From assembly GCA_003254885.1 (NCBI GenBank), contig QANT01004643.1, forward strand, positions 1-27,046: a DNA stretch of 27,046 nucleotides. Reading direction: 5' to 3'. Positions 1 through 10,908 of the stretch are shown piece after piece. Position 1 is the stretch's first letter. Each line of letters begins with the position of its first letter. The position numbers and the translations under genes were made by a program. The notes under the pieces were generated by a model. That model did not search any database. It had not been told where the DNA came from and saw nothing but the letters and a program-made list of their open reading frames with translations. This DNA is from Purshia tridentata (lineage: Eukaryota; Streptophyta; Magnoliopsida; Rosales; Rosaceae).

Positions 1-1306
1 GAGGATGATGATGTTGAAAGAGCCAATCAATCAATTATCCAATTGGTCGTAAATGTCTCCAAGAAAAATAACTTCGAAGCCGAAACATAAAAAAAGGCTG
101 TGGAGAAGAAAAACAAACAGAGAATGGAATATTAGTTTTGAGTTATGAAGATTTTGTCGAACATTTTCCATCGTATTTTATTTTTTTACATTTTTTGTTG
201 ACAAATGTTCGACACAAGGTCGACAAGCGATGTTGCTACACACATGGCTATAGCACATGGTGTTATTGTGCTACAGCTACGTGTGACATGACTTGTCAAT
301 CATGTGTCGACCATTTGTCAACCATGTGTCGACAAGACCTGCAACAACAAACTCAGATCTAAGTTTCAAATTTGGAACAACAAATNTGTTCAAATTTGGA
401 GAAGTACACCTACTTCATTTCTCATTTATCACCCAGTACACCACATCAGAAAATTCCTTCAAAGTTAGAGTCTATTATTAGTTAAATAATACTTAATATA
501 AGTTAAAAAAAATAAAAAAACAACAGCAAACCCCCTATACCAATCTAAGCCCTCTTTTCTTAAGAAAAACATTGGACAAGCTGAAGATAGGGACAAACTG
601 TCCATTTTTGAGAGAAGCACTAGGCTTTGATCTGAAATGGGTCTTCTGATGATGTCGCTGACAGTGGAATGAGAGAGAGTTGTGAGGGTGGGAGAGGAAG
701 CGAGAGGAGCAAAAAACTGATCAGGGGCATTTTTATCCAATTATGACCTAAAGAGTCATAAAAGATTAACTTAGAAGGGGAGGGGTTAAAAAAGTGTTTT
801 TGGTATTAAAAGAGTATATTTAATACAATTACCTAAAAAAAATTGGTTAATTAGTTGGTTATTTTGAAGTACCAAAATGAAAAAGGATGGTTGGTTATTT
901 CCAAAGTTGGCTACGTTGTAAAAAACTAACAAAAAACCTCATAATTGAATGAAAAACTGTATAGCAAGGAGGATGAGGATGATCAATATTGATGATGAGA
1001 AAACGCGGGAAGATAACAGAACAATCGTACTCACCTTACAATACAACTAAGCCCTTTTATCAAGATTTTAAATTGCTTAGAGCTTTCCCCTCCATCCTTC
1101 ATCCCCTTCTCTCTCTCTCTTTCTTCCTCCATCCCTCTTTAAACGAGCTTTGGTTTCTCTTCAGCGATCGTACTTTTTAATTCTCATTCCCAGATATACT
1201 TCTATCTTGTTGGGAAAAGATTTTCGCCAGTTAATGTGAATAATAAGGAAAGAGGACAAGAAAGAGAAGACCTATTTAATTTGGGTAAAGAGAAGAATAA
1301 ACTGCA
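1..1306. other. Upstream region of the first CHX gene, no gene recognised
   Basis: This AT-rich stretch lies before the first CHX start codon. It contains an imperfect inverted repeat (197-219 against 301-322), one undetermined base at 386, and a pyrimidine-rich CT tract near 1095-1140 that could belong to the core promoter or 5' leader. Short open frames here show no recognisable family, no biased composition and no splice-supported extension, so I do not call them genes. The last 100 bases before the start are purine-rich and look like a 5' untranslated leader; this is inference only. Confidence 0.5.
197..322. repeat. Imperfect inverted repeat with about 80-bp loop
   Basis: The left arm 197-219 (beginning GTTGACAAATG) matches the reverse complement of 301-322 with about three mismatches. 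GTCGAC-rich words recur around both arms, and CATGTGTCGA occurs twice, at 301 and 323. It could be a remnant of a small foldback element; no terminal repeats or target duplication were identified. Confidence 0.4.
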
Positions 1307-4300
1307 ATGAAGGGAGCAACATATGTTTTAACGACAGCCTCAAAAGGTGCTATGCAGGTATGTTATAATAGAACAATAACTTATGAAAGTGGGCTATGGC
1401 GTGTTGAAAACCCCTTGATGTCATCTCTCCCACTCTTTGTACTCCAAATGGTCATCATCATGTTCATCAATCGCATCGTCATGCTTGCCCTCAAACCTTT
1501 CCACCAACCACGGATTGTCGCCAATATTCTTGTGAGTAATACATCTCTATTACTATATTGATGCTATATTTTACCATATAATTGGAAAGCTTAAGCAATA
1601 CACACATACACATATATATAATACTGTTCTGCTATGCAATACTTCCCATATTCTTAAGGTGTCTCTTTCTGTAAATTGTCACATATAGAGTTGGATTTGG
1701 ACATAATATTCTGAGACAAATAATAAATGAACTGGATTAACAAAATTATGACTAATGCATTAAATGCAGGGTGGTGTGCTACTGGGTCCATCTCTGATTG
1801 GCAGAACAAATTTTGTAAGAGCATACGTATTTCCTTTCAGCTCCATGTCGTCAACTCAGACTTTGGCAAACTTGGGAATCGTATACTACATGTTCTTTGT
1901 GGGGCTAGACCTTGATTTCAAGCCAATAATAGGTGCTGGAAAGAAGACTCTAAGCATTGCTCTGGTGGGCATTGTCTTTGCTGTCCCCATCGGGTGGGCT
2001 TTGCTTCGCTTTTTGTTCTTCAGCGACTTTACTGCACAAACAAAAAACAAGCCCACTGTGAAAGGACCAATATTTTGGGGCATTGCCCTCGCCACTACCA
2101 ACTTCCCAGATCTGGCCCGAATCCTTGCAGACTACAAGCTCTTCCACACTGAGATTGGAAGACTTGCCTTATCTGCAGCAGTTATCTCCGACTTGTTCTC
2201 GTGGTTTCTTCTTCTTGTAACAATGGCCATAATCAATGAGCAAATATATACGGTGATGTCCACCCTGGCCTTCATTGGATTATGTGTTTTTGTAATTCGG
2301 CCAGCTCTCTCGTGGGCAATTCGTCGCACAACAAATGAGGATAGCTACAATGAACTCCATATATGCTTTGTTCTAGCCGGTATTGTGCTATGTGGGTTCA
2401 TAACCGATGCATGTGGTTCCCACTCTATGGTCGGGCCTTTTGTGTTGGGAGCTATTATGCCTAGGGGAGACCTCAGTAATGTGCTCCTAAAGAGGGTCGG
2501 AAACTTCGTGTCCGAGTTTCTCATGTCTCTTTTCTTCTTAATTATAGGGTTAAGAACCAATACCAATTTTATTCTCAATCGGTTTGATAAAGCTAATGAA
2601 GAACAAACTGGAACGACCATATATCGATTTTTGGGGACTATCATCGTGGCTTTTTTAGCTAAGGTTGTGAGCACTTTTGTTATAGCCTTAATCAACAAAA
2701 TTCCACCTCGGGATAGTCTGGCTCTTGGACTACTTATGAACACCAAAGGCTTATTGGCACTGCTTGTACTCAATGCTGCTCGAGACCTAAAGGTATCTAT
2801 TTTTAACATCATCTTCATTTTCATTTTACTTTGCGAACTACATTTGTCGGAACAGTTCATATATGTCCAAAGATTTATAGTTGAGTAATTACATTAATTA
2901 TGCATGTGGTATAGATCGATGAAGTGAAGTTATTACTACATCAATTGCTATAAATTGTTTTTTATAAATACATCAATTACCACATAATGTAATGTAGTCA
3001 GCTGATGTGATTATTTATTTAATGCTACTTCAATATCAAAGCTAGTTAAATCATCCATGCATGCATGCTTATATATACGAATTCAAAGCATTGCATTAGA
3101 AATATATAAAATCATATACGTCTCCACCTATTACTAATTTAGTTTAGGTTGAGTGCCTTAACTTTCACATAATACATCTTATAATATAAACTCCTTGAAA
3201 TAACACTATATAACCATACTTGTAAATTAATATGTTTGAAATCTTTGGTATGTGTTATGTGTTCTAGGTCTTGGACAACCAAACGCTTGCAGTGATGATA
3301 GTTGTTTGTTTGGTTCTGATGGTTCCGATTGGACCTTTCCTATCCATCACCTACAAGTCCAACAGGCGTGTCTCCCAATACAAACTCAGGAACATACAAA
3401 CCGTTGGACCTAATACGGAAATTCGAATTCTTGCATGCACCCACACCTCATGCAACATAACAGGCATGATCAGCCTCCTCGAAGCTTCCAATCCAACCAA
3501 ACAATCTCCAATCAGTGTCTTTGCCGTCCAACTCGTGGAGCTTATCGGTCATTCTTCGGCCATGTTAATCGTGAACGATGCTTGCAGGATCGACACGGAT
3601 CACACCAATGAGGTACAATCTGACTTCAACTCCAATGCCTTTGAAAACTATGTCAAGCAAAGAGAAAATGTCTTCGCCCAAGCACTCACCGTGGTGTCTC
3701 CGTACAACACCATGTATGAGGACATTTGCAACTTGGCTGAGGAAAAGTGTGTCAACCTCATAATCATCCCGTTCCACAAGCAATATACCACTAACGGAGG
3801 TATGGAAAATTCTAACCCTTCCCTCAAGAAGGTCAATAATGGCGTGATTGGGAATGCACCGTGCTCTGTCGCCATCTTCATCGATCGTGGACTTGCAACA
3901 TCTAAAATTACCGACTCCAACCACAGCTCAGTAGGCTGCTACCATATTGCCATGCTTTTCATTGGAGGGGCAGACGACCGTGAGGCATTAGCATATGCAT
4001 GGAGGATGGCTGGACATCCCAGGGTCAACTTGACAGTTGTACGACTTATTCCAAGTAAATATGCATTAGGAGTGGGATTAGATGCTGATGATAATGATGA
4101 AATTCTAGAGTCAATGGCATCGACTGGGAGGCAGAAGCAACTCGATGACCTATACATGGATGAGTTTAGGCTCAGGTCCATGAACAATCCCTCCATAAAA
4201 TTAGTAGAGAAGCTAGTCAATAGTTGGGAAGAAACTCTCAACCTAATAAGTGTGATGGAAGTTAAATATGATTTGTATTTAGTGGGAAACGGGCGTGGAC

Positions 4301-4458
4301 CAGACACAACAGTACAACTATTGGATTTTGACGACTCTGATGACTTGGGACCTCTAGGGGATGCATTGGTGTCTTCAAGCTTTATGGCTAACACATCCAT
4401 TCTTGTGGTGAAGCACTATGATCCTATGGACGAAGTAAAGGCGGAGGAGCTATATTAA
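1307..4458 (+). CDS. CHX-family cation/H+ antiporter (CPA2), copy 1
   Basis: This is a predicted monovalent cation (probably K+)/proton exchanger of the plant CHX family, in the CPA2 superfamily, expected in plasma or endomembranes. Three exons, 1307-1531, 1770-2792 and 3268-4458, join in phase 0 with GT..AG introns of 238 and 475 bases and give 812 residues, the normal family length. Exon 1 carries the first membrane segment and the HQPRIVANIL element. Exon 2 (residues 76-416) carries GGVLLGPS, VGLDLDFKP (Asp122), the helix with Ser215-Asp216, CGSHSMVGPF and the MNTKGL motif with Lys401. Exon 3 holds the last membrane helix and a long soluble tail with two USP-like halves, beginning near IRILACTH (residue 468) and at FIGGADDREALAYA (about 647-660). 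The start is the first ATG of the in-frame exon and fits the paralogue at 14990-11804. Odd points: Ser replaces the usual Asn before the key Asp, and Asp122 sits where most members have Glu. The CHX subgroup is not determined. Family is certain; substrate is inferred. Confidence 0.95.
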
Positions 4459-6038
4459 TGGGATTCTACTGATCTAACTTGAGAAGTATGTATCATATGC
4501 ATGCTAGCATGCTTTCCTTTTTTCTCCATGTAATTTTCTTCTCTCTTCCTAAAGTTTGTCCCCCAAACCATTCTATATATATGTAACTTCTCCATCATAA
4601 TTAACCTTGTAATTCTAGCCATGGATTAGTTGTGGAGACTAGCTAGGAAAATTCCTAAACAACAAAGTATCTTATATAAAACCAATTAAGCATTTTGGCC
4701 AAAAAAAAAAACCAATTAAGCATAAATATCCATGAGTTTTGGATTTGGCTGATAATTGATGATTAATGGTTGAGTGATAGTTTGATTATTGACATTGAGA
4801 AATATGTTTTTTCTTGTATTGATAATGAAGCTCATGCTATACGTTTTCAAAACATGAAATGTCCTTGTAGACAATTGTAACTTGTAATGTTATTTTACTA
4901 TAAATTATAAATGAAAGTACTATCATTCAATTTTTTTTGTTTTTTTTTGCCGTCTAAAATATTTGTTACCTTTTACACCATAACTGTCCGGATTAGAAAT
5001 TCTAGATTCACTACTGATAATAGGTGCTATATTGTTAACTTTATTTAAGTCTGAGTGATAAATAGTAAAAAAAATATTCTAGTTATATAAATTTGCAGAT
5101 TCTGGGTGATATAAGTTAAGAGAAAGAAAGGGATAGAAAGGGTAGTGGACCAGTGGTAGTAGATTGCATCTGCGCGCATGTGGTAAATTTATAAGGCTTT
5201 TAGATTTTAGTCTTTTAATAAAATTAAAAATTAAATAATACTAGATATAAGATTAGAAATTGATTTTAGTCCTTTGACTATTTCCACATTAACATTCATA
5301 TTATAGCTCATATTTATTTATTTTTTATTATTTTAATTATTTTATTTGTTCTTAAAATACTCTTGTGATTAAGTATTTAAATTTTGTATATTCCTCATTT
5401 GTAATAGCCAATTTATGATTGATTTGTCTTGACTCCTATAATGATGCAAAATAATTATACCTAAAAAAGTAAAGTTACCAAAAGCAAAATTAATTATCAA
5501 GATTAAGAATTATTATGCATAAAACAAGAGAAATAAATAAAGCAAAAATAAAATATAAGGAATGTATTTGAAAAAAATTCTTGAAATAAAATACTTAAAG
5601 AACATATCTAAATAAAATACATATATATAGTGTATCTTTTAGCATACCTATAATGTTCCTATTAACGTACCTACACTAGTGTGCCCTGTTAGCATACCTA
5701 TACTAGTGTACGTGTATAACAACAAACTCAATTAAAATACCTACACAACAAACATAATTAAAATACCTACATAGGCACCCCGGATCAAGCTCCTCACCCC
5801 TTGTTAACTACCCTACTCCAATATAAAACTCTTGGCTACCATTTTCACCGTGCCCATTAGATCCATGTTGTCTATGAATCCAAAGCATTCTCCCTCCTCT
5901 CTTTTTTAACCAAGATTACCATGTTAAATTTTACATTTGAAATTTTTTGAGAAAATTTAGGATACTAAATCTAGGATAATTAATTACGGGCTGGGTTGAT
6001 TTTGTGGGAGCTAAGGTTGTGTATGTAAATAATATCAA
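4459..6038. other. Intergenic, AT-rich, no gene
   Basis: The first few hundred bases after the CHX stop are probably its 3' untranslated region. A perfect 14-bp palindrome (GCATGCTAGCATGC, 4499-4512) and a short duplication of ACCAATTAAGCAT around an A-tract (4681 and 4711) are present. From about 5630 to 5775 there are diverged minisatellite-like units. No coding potential with family similarity was seen on either strand. Confidence 0.6.
5719..5770. repeat. 26-bp tandem duplication
   Basis: Two adjacent copies of a 26-bp unit (ACAACAAAC..TTAAAATACCTAC) occupy 5719-5744 and 5745-5770 and differ at two positions. The preceding 80 bases repeat related words (TAGCATACCTATA at about 5640 and 5690, and ACTAGTGT), suggesting a decayed minisatellite. 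Confidence 0.75.
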
Positions 6039-6333
6039 TAGGCCCGTTTGGCAGTGCTTTTAGAATTGTCAAAAGTGCTTTCAGATTAGTAAAAGCGTTT
6101 TTGGTAGCTTTTGGCAAAAATATATATAAGTGCTTTTGAGTTATAAAAGCGTTTTTAAAGGGTTTTTTGAGAATCACCTGACAGGTGCTTTCATCAAGAA
6201 GCACTTCAAGTGCTTTTGCATGAACCACTACAAATTTTTATAAAAATTTGTATGTGCTTCTTTGCAGAAGCGCTTCTAGCAAAAACACTATTAAATAAAA
6301 GTACTTCTAAGAAGTAGTGCCAAACAAGCCCTA
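6039..6333. mobile_element. hAT-like MITE, about 295 bp
   Basis: The left end reads TAGGCCCGTTTGGCAGTGC and the right end, on the other strand, TAGGGCTTGTTTGGCACTAC, giving terminal inverted repeats of roughly 26 bases with a few mismatches. Flanks AATATCAA (6031-6038) and AATATATA (6334-6341) agree at 6 of 8 places, which fits a worn 8-bp target duplication as in hAT elements. The interior repeats AAGTGCTTTT-like words on both strands and has no transposase, so it is non-autonomous. The short antisense open frame inside it is a by-product of these repeats. Confidence 0.7.
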
Positions 6334-7495
6334 AATATATATTAAAATGGTGTACTAAAATCTGAACTTATATTAGAAAGAGAAATATAATCAGTTTACT
6401 ATCTAAAAGACAAACATCTTAATTAGGCCCTTAAATCTATGCAACCAAATAAATGTAAATTCATTTGAAGTTTGAATGAAATCAATTATATATGACAATA
6501 AAAGTAATTATCACAAGGGTATTATAAAGGGAGGAAAACCAAAAATATTATTAAAAATAAAAATTTGATGTGGAATATGTACGTCGACATGGACATAAAA
6601 TTAAAGACTAAATTCAATTTTTAATCTTACATTAGGTATTAATCTATACTTAAACTTACTAAGGAATTAATATCTAATTTTTCATAAATTTATTCTAACA
6701 AATAGGGGCTTTTTCGGAAAGGCGGTGAATTAACTTTGGTCAAAAGCTGGCCTGTTAACTGGTAGGTTGGTAACTGTGTTTGTCGAATCGCGGGGAAATT
6801 GGATAAAGCTCCGGCACATATATAGATAGCTAGCTGCGACCAAATCTGGTCATCTTCCACATATCCTAACCGTAGCAATACATTATAATTAACCTAAATA
6901 CCTATTTATTCGTTTGTACGTCTCTCTCTCTCTCTCTCTCTCTCCCCGCATACTTACTTACCAGAGCTAGGACGAAAAAAGCAACAAATTAATAATAATA
7001 AATAGAAGCAAAAACTAGGTAATTTCGCCTACCGATGATTCCTTTTTGTAAAGTGTAGCAGTTTACAAATATTTATATATATTCTCCATATATGGTTGAT
7101 GGTTGTGTATCAAAATGCATGCTAGGCCTGCATTATTAGATGTATTGCTGTTCAAATTGAAATTTGACTATTAATTTAGTGATGCAACAAATGCATGAAA
7201 GCAAATTTGTTGTCCTTTTCTGCTTTTTTGTGACGCAGGCCGGCAGAGAGACAAAGATTTCTCGTGAACTGGGTTTCATGAGACAGCTACCTACCTAATT
7301 AATTAATTAATTAAACCTAAATTATATCATATATGTTTATTAATAAGTTTGAAAAGAAGAGAAGTGTCTTCTTCTGTTTTTGATGTTCTTAATTTTGTTG
7401 GTTTTGTCAAGTGACAAGTGTAATATGAATGAATTGAAGGAATAGTAGTAGAAGAGGAATATATATGTATATAGATATTATCGATATTAAAAATA
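6334..7495. other. Upstream region of the SOSEKI gene
   Basis: AT-rich non-coding sequence with a long TC microsatellite at 6921-6945, an AATT tract near 7297-7314 and several CATGCA/ATGCAT words. It probably holds the promoter and 5' leader of the gene starting at 7496. No other gene is seen. Confidence 0.5.
6921..6945. repeat. (TC)n microsatellite
   Basis: Twelve uninterrupted TC units about 550 bases before the SOSEKI start codon. CT/GA tracts are common in plant core promoters and 5' leaders and can bind GAGA-type BPC factors; a role here is inference. Confidence 0.85.
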
Positions 7496-10422
7496 ATGGA
7501 AGGCTTAGCCAAGGGTGGCGGTGAAGTAAGGCGACTTCACATAATTTACTTTCTCAGTCGTATGGGTCACATCGATCATCCCCATCTCCTCTATGTTCAC
7601 CATCTTAACCGCAACAACGTCTATCTGCGAGGTACGTACGTACCTCTCACACCTCTTCATCTGTTTTTACCATATTCACATGTGAATGCCTGCGTGCAAT
7701 TAATTTCCCAATTAACTAATTAATTATTATTGTTTTTCTCTTCAATTAATTAACAACAAAGACATTAAGAGGTGGCTTGCAGATTTACGAGGAAAGGACA
7801 TGCCAGAAGCCTTTGCTTGGTCTTACAAGAGGTTCTTAATTATTCAATATCAATCAATAGTTTCTTTAATTAATTTGTTTAACCTTAAATTAATTATATT
7901 ATTAGCTAGTTAAACTGAATGTGAAATTGTCACAGGAGGTACAAGACGGGTTATGTTTGGCAAGATTTGCTGGAGGACGACCCCATCACCCCCATCTCTG
8001 ACAATGAATACGTCCTCAAAGGATCCCAAATCATCATCTCTTCCCTTAATTCTGGTACAAATCTATCTTTTTTATTTTAAGCAATTAAATTGATCCATCG
8101 TCTATATTTCATATGTAAATTTATTTTATAATAAGAAAATTAAGATCCATAGTTTATATTTTAATTAATGCCATTTATTCTATATATAGGATTCAGATAT
8201 ATGGTTGATTAGTTTCCCTACATTCCATTAATTATGGATTACATTAACTAATTAATGGATCGATCATTTTTGTCAACTTAATCAATTTTTATGATGATGA
8301 TTTATATTAATTATAACAGATTCTCTTGCACATTCATATGCTGAAGAAAATAGTTGCTTGTTTAAAGATGAGCAGCAGCAGCAGCAGCCGCAGCCCATTA
8401 AGGTTGAATTGAAGCAAGAATATCCCCCCAAGATTAATATCCATACCCAAACCCAAACAAAATTATCCTCTGAAATCAAGCAAGAGTCGCCTCATAATTT
8501 GACCGATGAATTTGATGCAATAAAAGAGCTTCAAGAGGAGAGAGTCAACTCAGAGGAGTCGGGGGCAAGCAAATCCAACAGTACTAGTACAAATTGTCAT
8601 GAAAAGATGACCGAGGAGTTGGAAAATTACTCTTCTAGTTTCTATTCCAATTTGTTATCAAAGAAGAAGACGGACAAGGACAAAGACGGCAAACAAAAAA
8701 TGTCTTTTAGTAATAGTAATACTCCTTCATCGTCACATTCATCATCATCATCATCATCATCATTATCATCATCTCATGATCAATCCCCAAATGGCTTTGC
8801 AAAAAGTAGGAAGAGCAATAGCGGCAACATGTTCCGCAATTTGCTTTCTTGCGGTGCTGTGGATACAAATGACTCTGTATTGGTCATGTCGGCCAATCGG
8901 GTCAAATCTACATCTTCCGACCAACACATTATCAAGTCTCATCGTCATCCTATTTCTAGAGGAGACAAGTCGGCCGGTGGCTCTGCCAGAGTTTTTGGGA
9001 CTTGTTGGAATCAGCAGGAGCTGCCGCACCAACCCCAAAGGTAATAATTTAATCAAACAAGTCATTTCATTTTCTTTTAATCAATTTCACTTTTTGGTTA
9101 GATCAAATTAATCAATAACTGCATCTATATACTTCACTCTGTAATCTGTATACAAACCAATAAAAATGGTTATACATGCAAGACCAATTCTAGCTACTTT
9201 CTCTTTCAACTTTCTCTCTTATCATTATCATTATCATTCGGTTGTGTATTTCTATAGCTAAAATCTTTAATATTTTTCAGATCAGTTATTAAATAATATT
9301 TATACAAAAAAACTAACTAAATCGAAAATTATTTGATCATATAACTATTATTAAATAAATAGACAATAACATTAATAATTATATGCCTAAATGAATTTTG
9401 ATTTTAAAAAAAATCTAAAGAGAAAGTAACTATAGCATTTCTCGATTGTAACATATATGGTTAGTTGGGGAGCAGGCTAGGAATTGTGGAAGATGTTCCA
9501 CTATAAATATTTCTGTTGTCAAGACTTCCTTGATTCATATTCCTCAAGAAGTTCAAATTATATGAAGATTAATGGTCATATATACATGATTTCTATGGCC
9601 AAAAAAAACATGATCATATACGACTAAAGATTGATATTTGGATGTGGTGCTACAGGAAAAGCTATGATGGAGAGAATCGTTCTAACAAGCAGCAAAAACC
9701 GGTTTCTACTGCCTACAGGCCAGTCGGTGGGCCACATTGCTCGTAAGTGACCATCCTAACTTCTCCGCCTTCTTTATTCACTCTTTCTTACTTAAAATTT
9801 GAGACTTGAGAGATGTCCTATTAATTTGCACAAAACATCTTAATCCCTAGATCTTATTATGAGTTCAAATTAAAATTTGGTTTTGATTTGGTTAGGCTTA
9901 ACTCCCCACCTTAATCTGTTGAACTAGGATTAATTCACAAACTTATTCTGATTTTGGTTAGTTAACATTTAAGATATTATATAAATATTTTATTATCTAC
10001 AAGAAATTATGCTTAACTAGAAAGTGAATCTATGAACTTATAATTTGTATGTTTTTCCTATACAAATTATTGGCCCAAATACGTACCTCGAAGTTAAGTT
10101 TTTTCTTTAAATACATTTGACTCTAGTCACTTAATAGATCCAATTCAATCATAAGCATCAAATAACGCCTTAACATATATGCAAATGTTGCCATTCATAA
10201 TTAAAATTGGATATGCTACGCACTAAAATGTGAAGGATTTAATGCAGGCAGTGCAGAAAGGTATTTAAGCCTGAGAAATTGCACTCGCACATGAAATCCT
10301 GCGGAGGAATGAAATCTCTGACTAAGACCGCTGCAGCTTCTGTGGAGAAGAAACCTGAAATGGGATTAAACACTTCAACTACGTACAAGGAATCAGCTTC
10401 AGGCTATTTCATGACCAGCTGA
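7496..10422 (+). CDS. SOK: SOSEKI-family (DUF966) DIX-like polarity protein
   Basis: Likely a SOSEKI protein. These plant proteins polymerise through a DIX-like domain and mark cell edges or poles. Six exons, 7496-7631, 7762-7831, 7936-8054, 8320-9040, 9656-9742 and 10248-10422, join in frame and encode 435 residues; every intron is GT..AG. The DIX-like domain (about residues 10-105, across exons 1-3) shows [41 protein letters not shown] and EYVLKGSQI, all family hallmarks. A low-complexity middle follows, with five Gln (127-131) and a Ser-rich run (about 242-260) encoded by a TCA/ATC repeat. Then comes the conserved patch [15 protein letters not shown] (about 280-294). The C-terminus has a C2HC finger (Cys377, Cys380, His392, Cys396) within [13 protein letters not shown]. 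The ATG at 7496 precedes the domain directly and no earlier in-frame start is better supported. Which SOK paralogue this is cannot be told. Family assignment is firm; polar localisation is inferred from the family. Confidence 0.93.
8737..8772 (+). repeat. TCA/ATC trinucleotide repeat encoding poly-Ser
   Basis: A nearly uninterrupted TCA run inside SOSEKI exon 4 encodes a serine stretch in the disordered middle of the protein. Slippage there would change the protein length in steps of one residue without breaking the frame. Confidence 0.85.
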
Positions 10423-10608
10423 ATATTTCTGGCATAGGACTTATCTGTTTAATTTCAAATATACTCTTTTTTAGCCAGGACGAAAGGAAGGAAGGAGGCT
10501 TTCTTTTCTGTTCTTTCTCTCTCCCTCTCTCTCTCTCTCTTCTTATGTAAAGTGGAAAAAGAATAGCAGACATTGGGTGGTAAAGGATGAAGAAAATTTA
10601 AGTTACAT

Positions 10609-10614
10609 AATAAA
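10609..10614 (+). promoter_or_regulatory. Candidate poly(A) signal of the SOSEKI gene
   Basis: AATAAA lies about 190 bases after the SOSEKI stop codon in a T/A-rich context. Plant poly(A) signals are degenerate, so this is only a candidate. Confidence 0.35.
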
Positions 10615-10908
10615 TTCTCGTTCCAATTTTACAAACAACTGTTCCAGTTGGGAAACAAACCAGTATTATACTATGTCTTCTGCGCCGGTAGTGTGTAGTT
10701 TGTACCTGCGAGTCTGAGAGAGAGAGAGAGTGAACGTAGGATAAATGACAATATATATGTATATAATGTATGACAGGAACAAATACATAACATAATGATT
10801 TCTTTTTACTTTACTTTTTTCCCTTTCTGATACACATACCAAGATACCAATGACCATTTGGTGTAGGAGTAAGTCTTGAATTTAAAAATAATCAGCACTT
10901 CTTAATTA

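Noticed and set aside
138..481. Two overlapping short plus-strand open frames near the left edge
   Set aside because: Composition follows the local GTCGAC repeat words, one contains the undetermined base, and neither has homology or splice support.
2345..2860. 171-codon minus-strand open frame over CHX copy 1 exon 2
   Set aside because: It is antisense to a well-supported exon and has no family signature; such shadows are common opposite membrane-protein exons. The same holds for 3565-3924, 3939-4400 and 12021-12485.
2793..2888. In-frame extension of CHX exon 2 past residue 416
   Set aside because: It reads into the intron after AAG|GTATCT; homology continues instead at 3268 with VLDNQT, as in copy 2.
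4681..4722. Repeated ACCAATTAAGCAT around an A-tract
   Set aside because: Only about 12 bases long in AT-rich DNA, and no terminal structure supports a mobile element.
5980..6228. 82-codon minus-strand open frame
   Set aside because: It lies mostly within the MITE and is made of its internal repeats.
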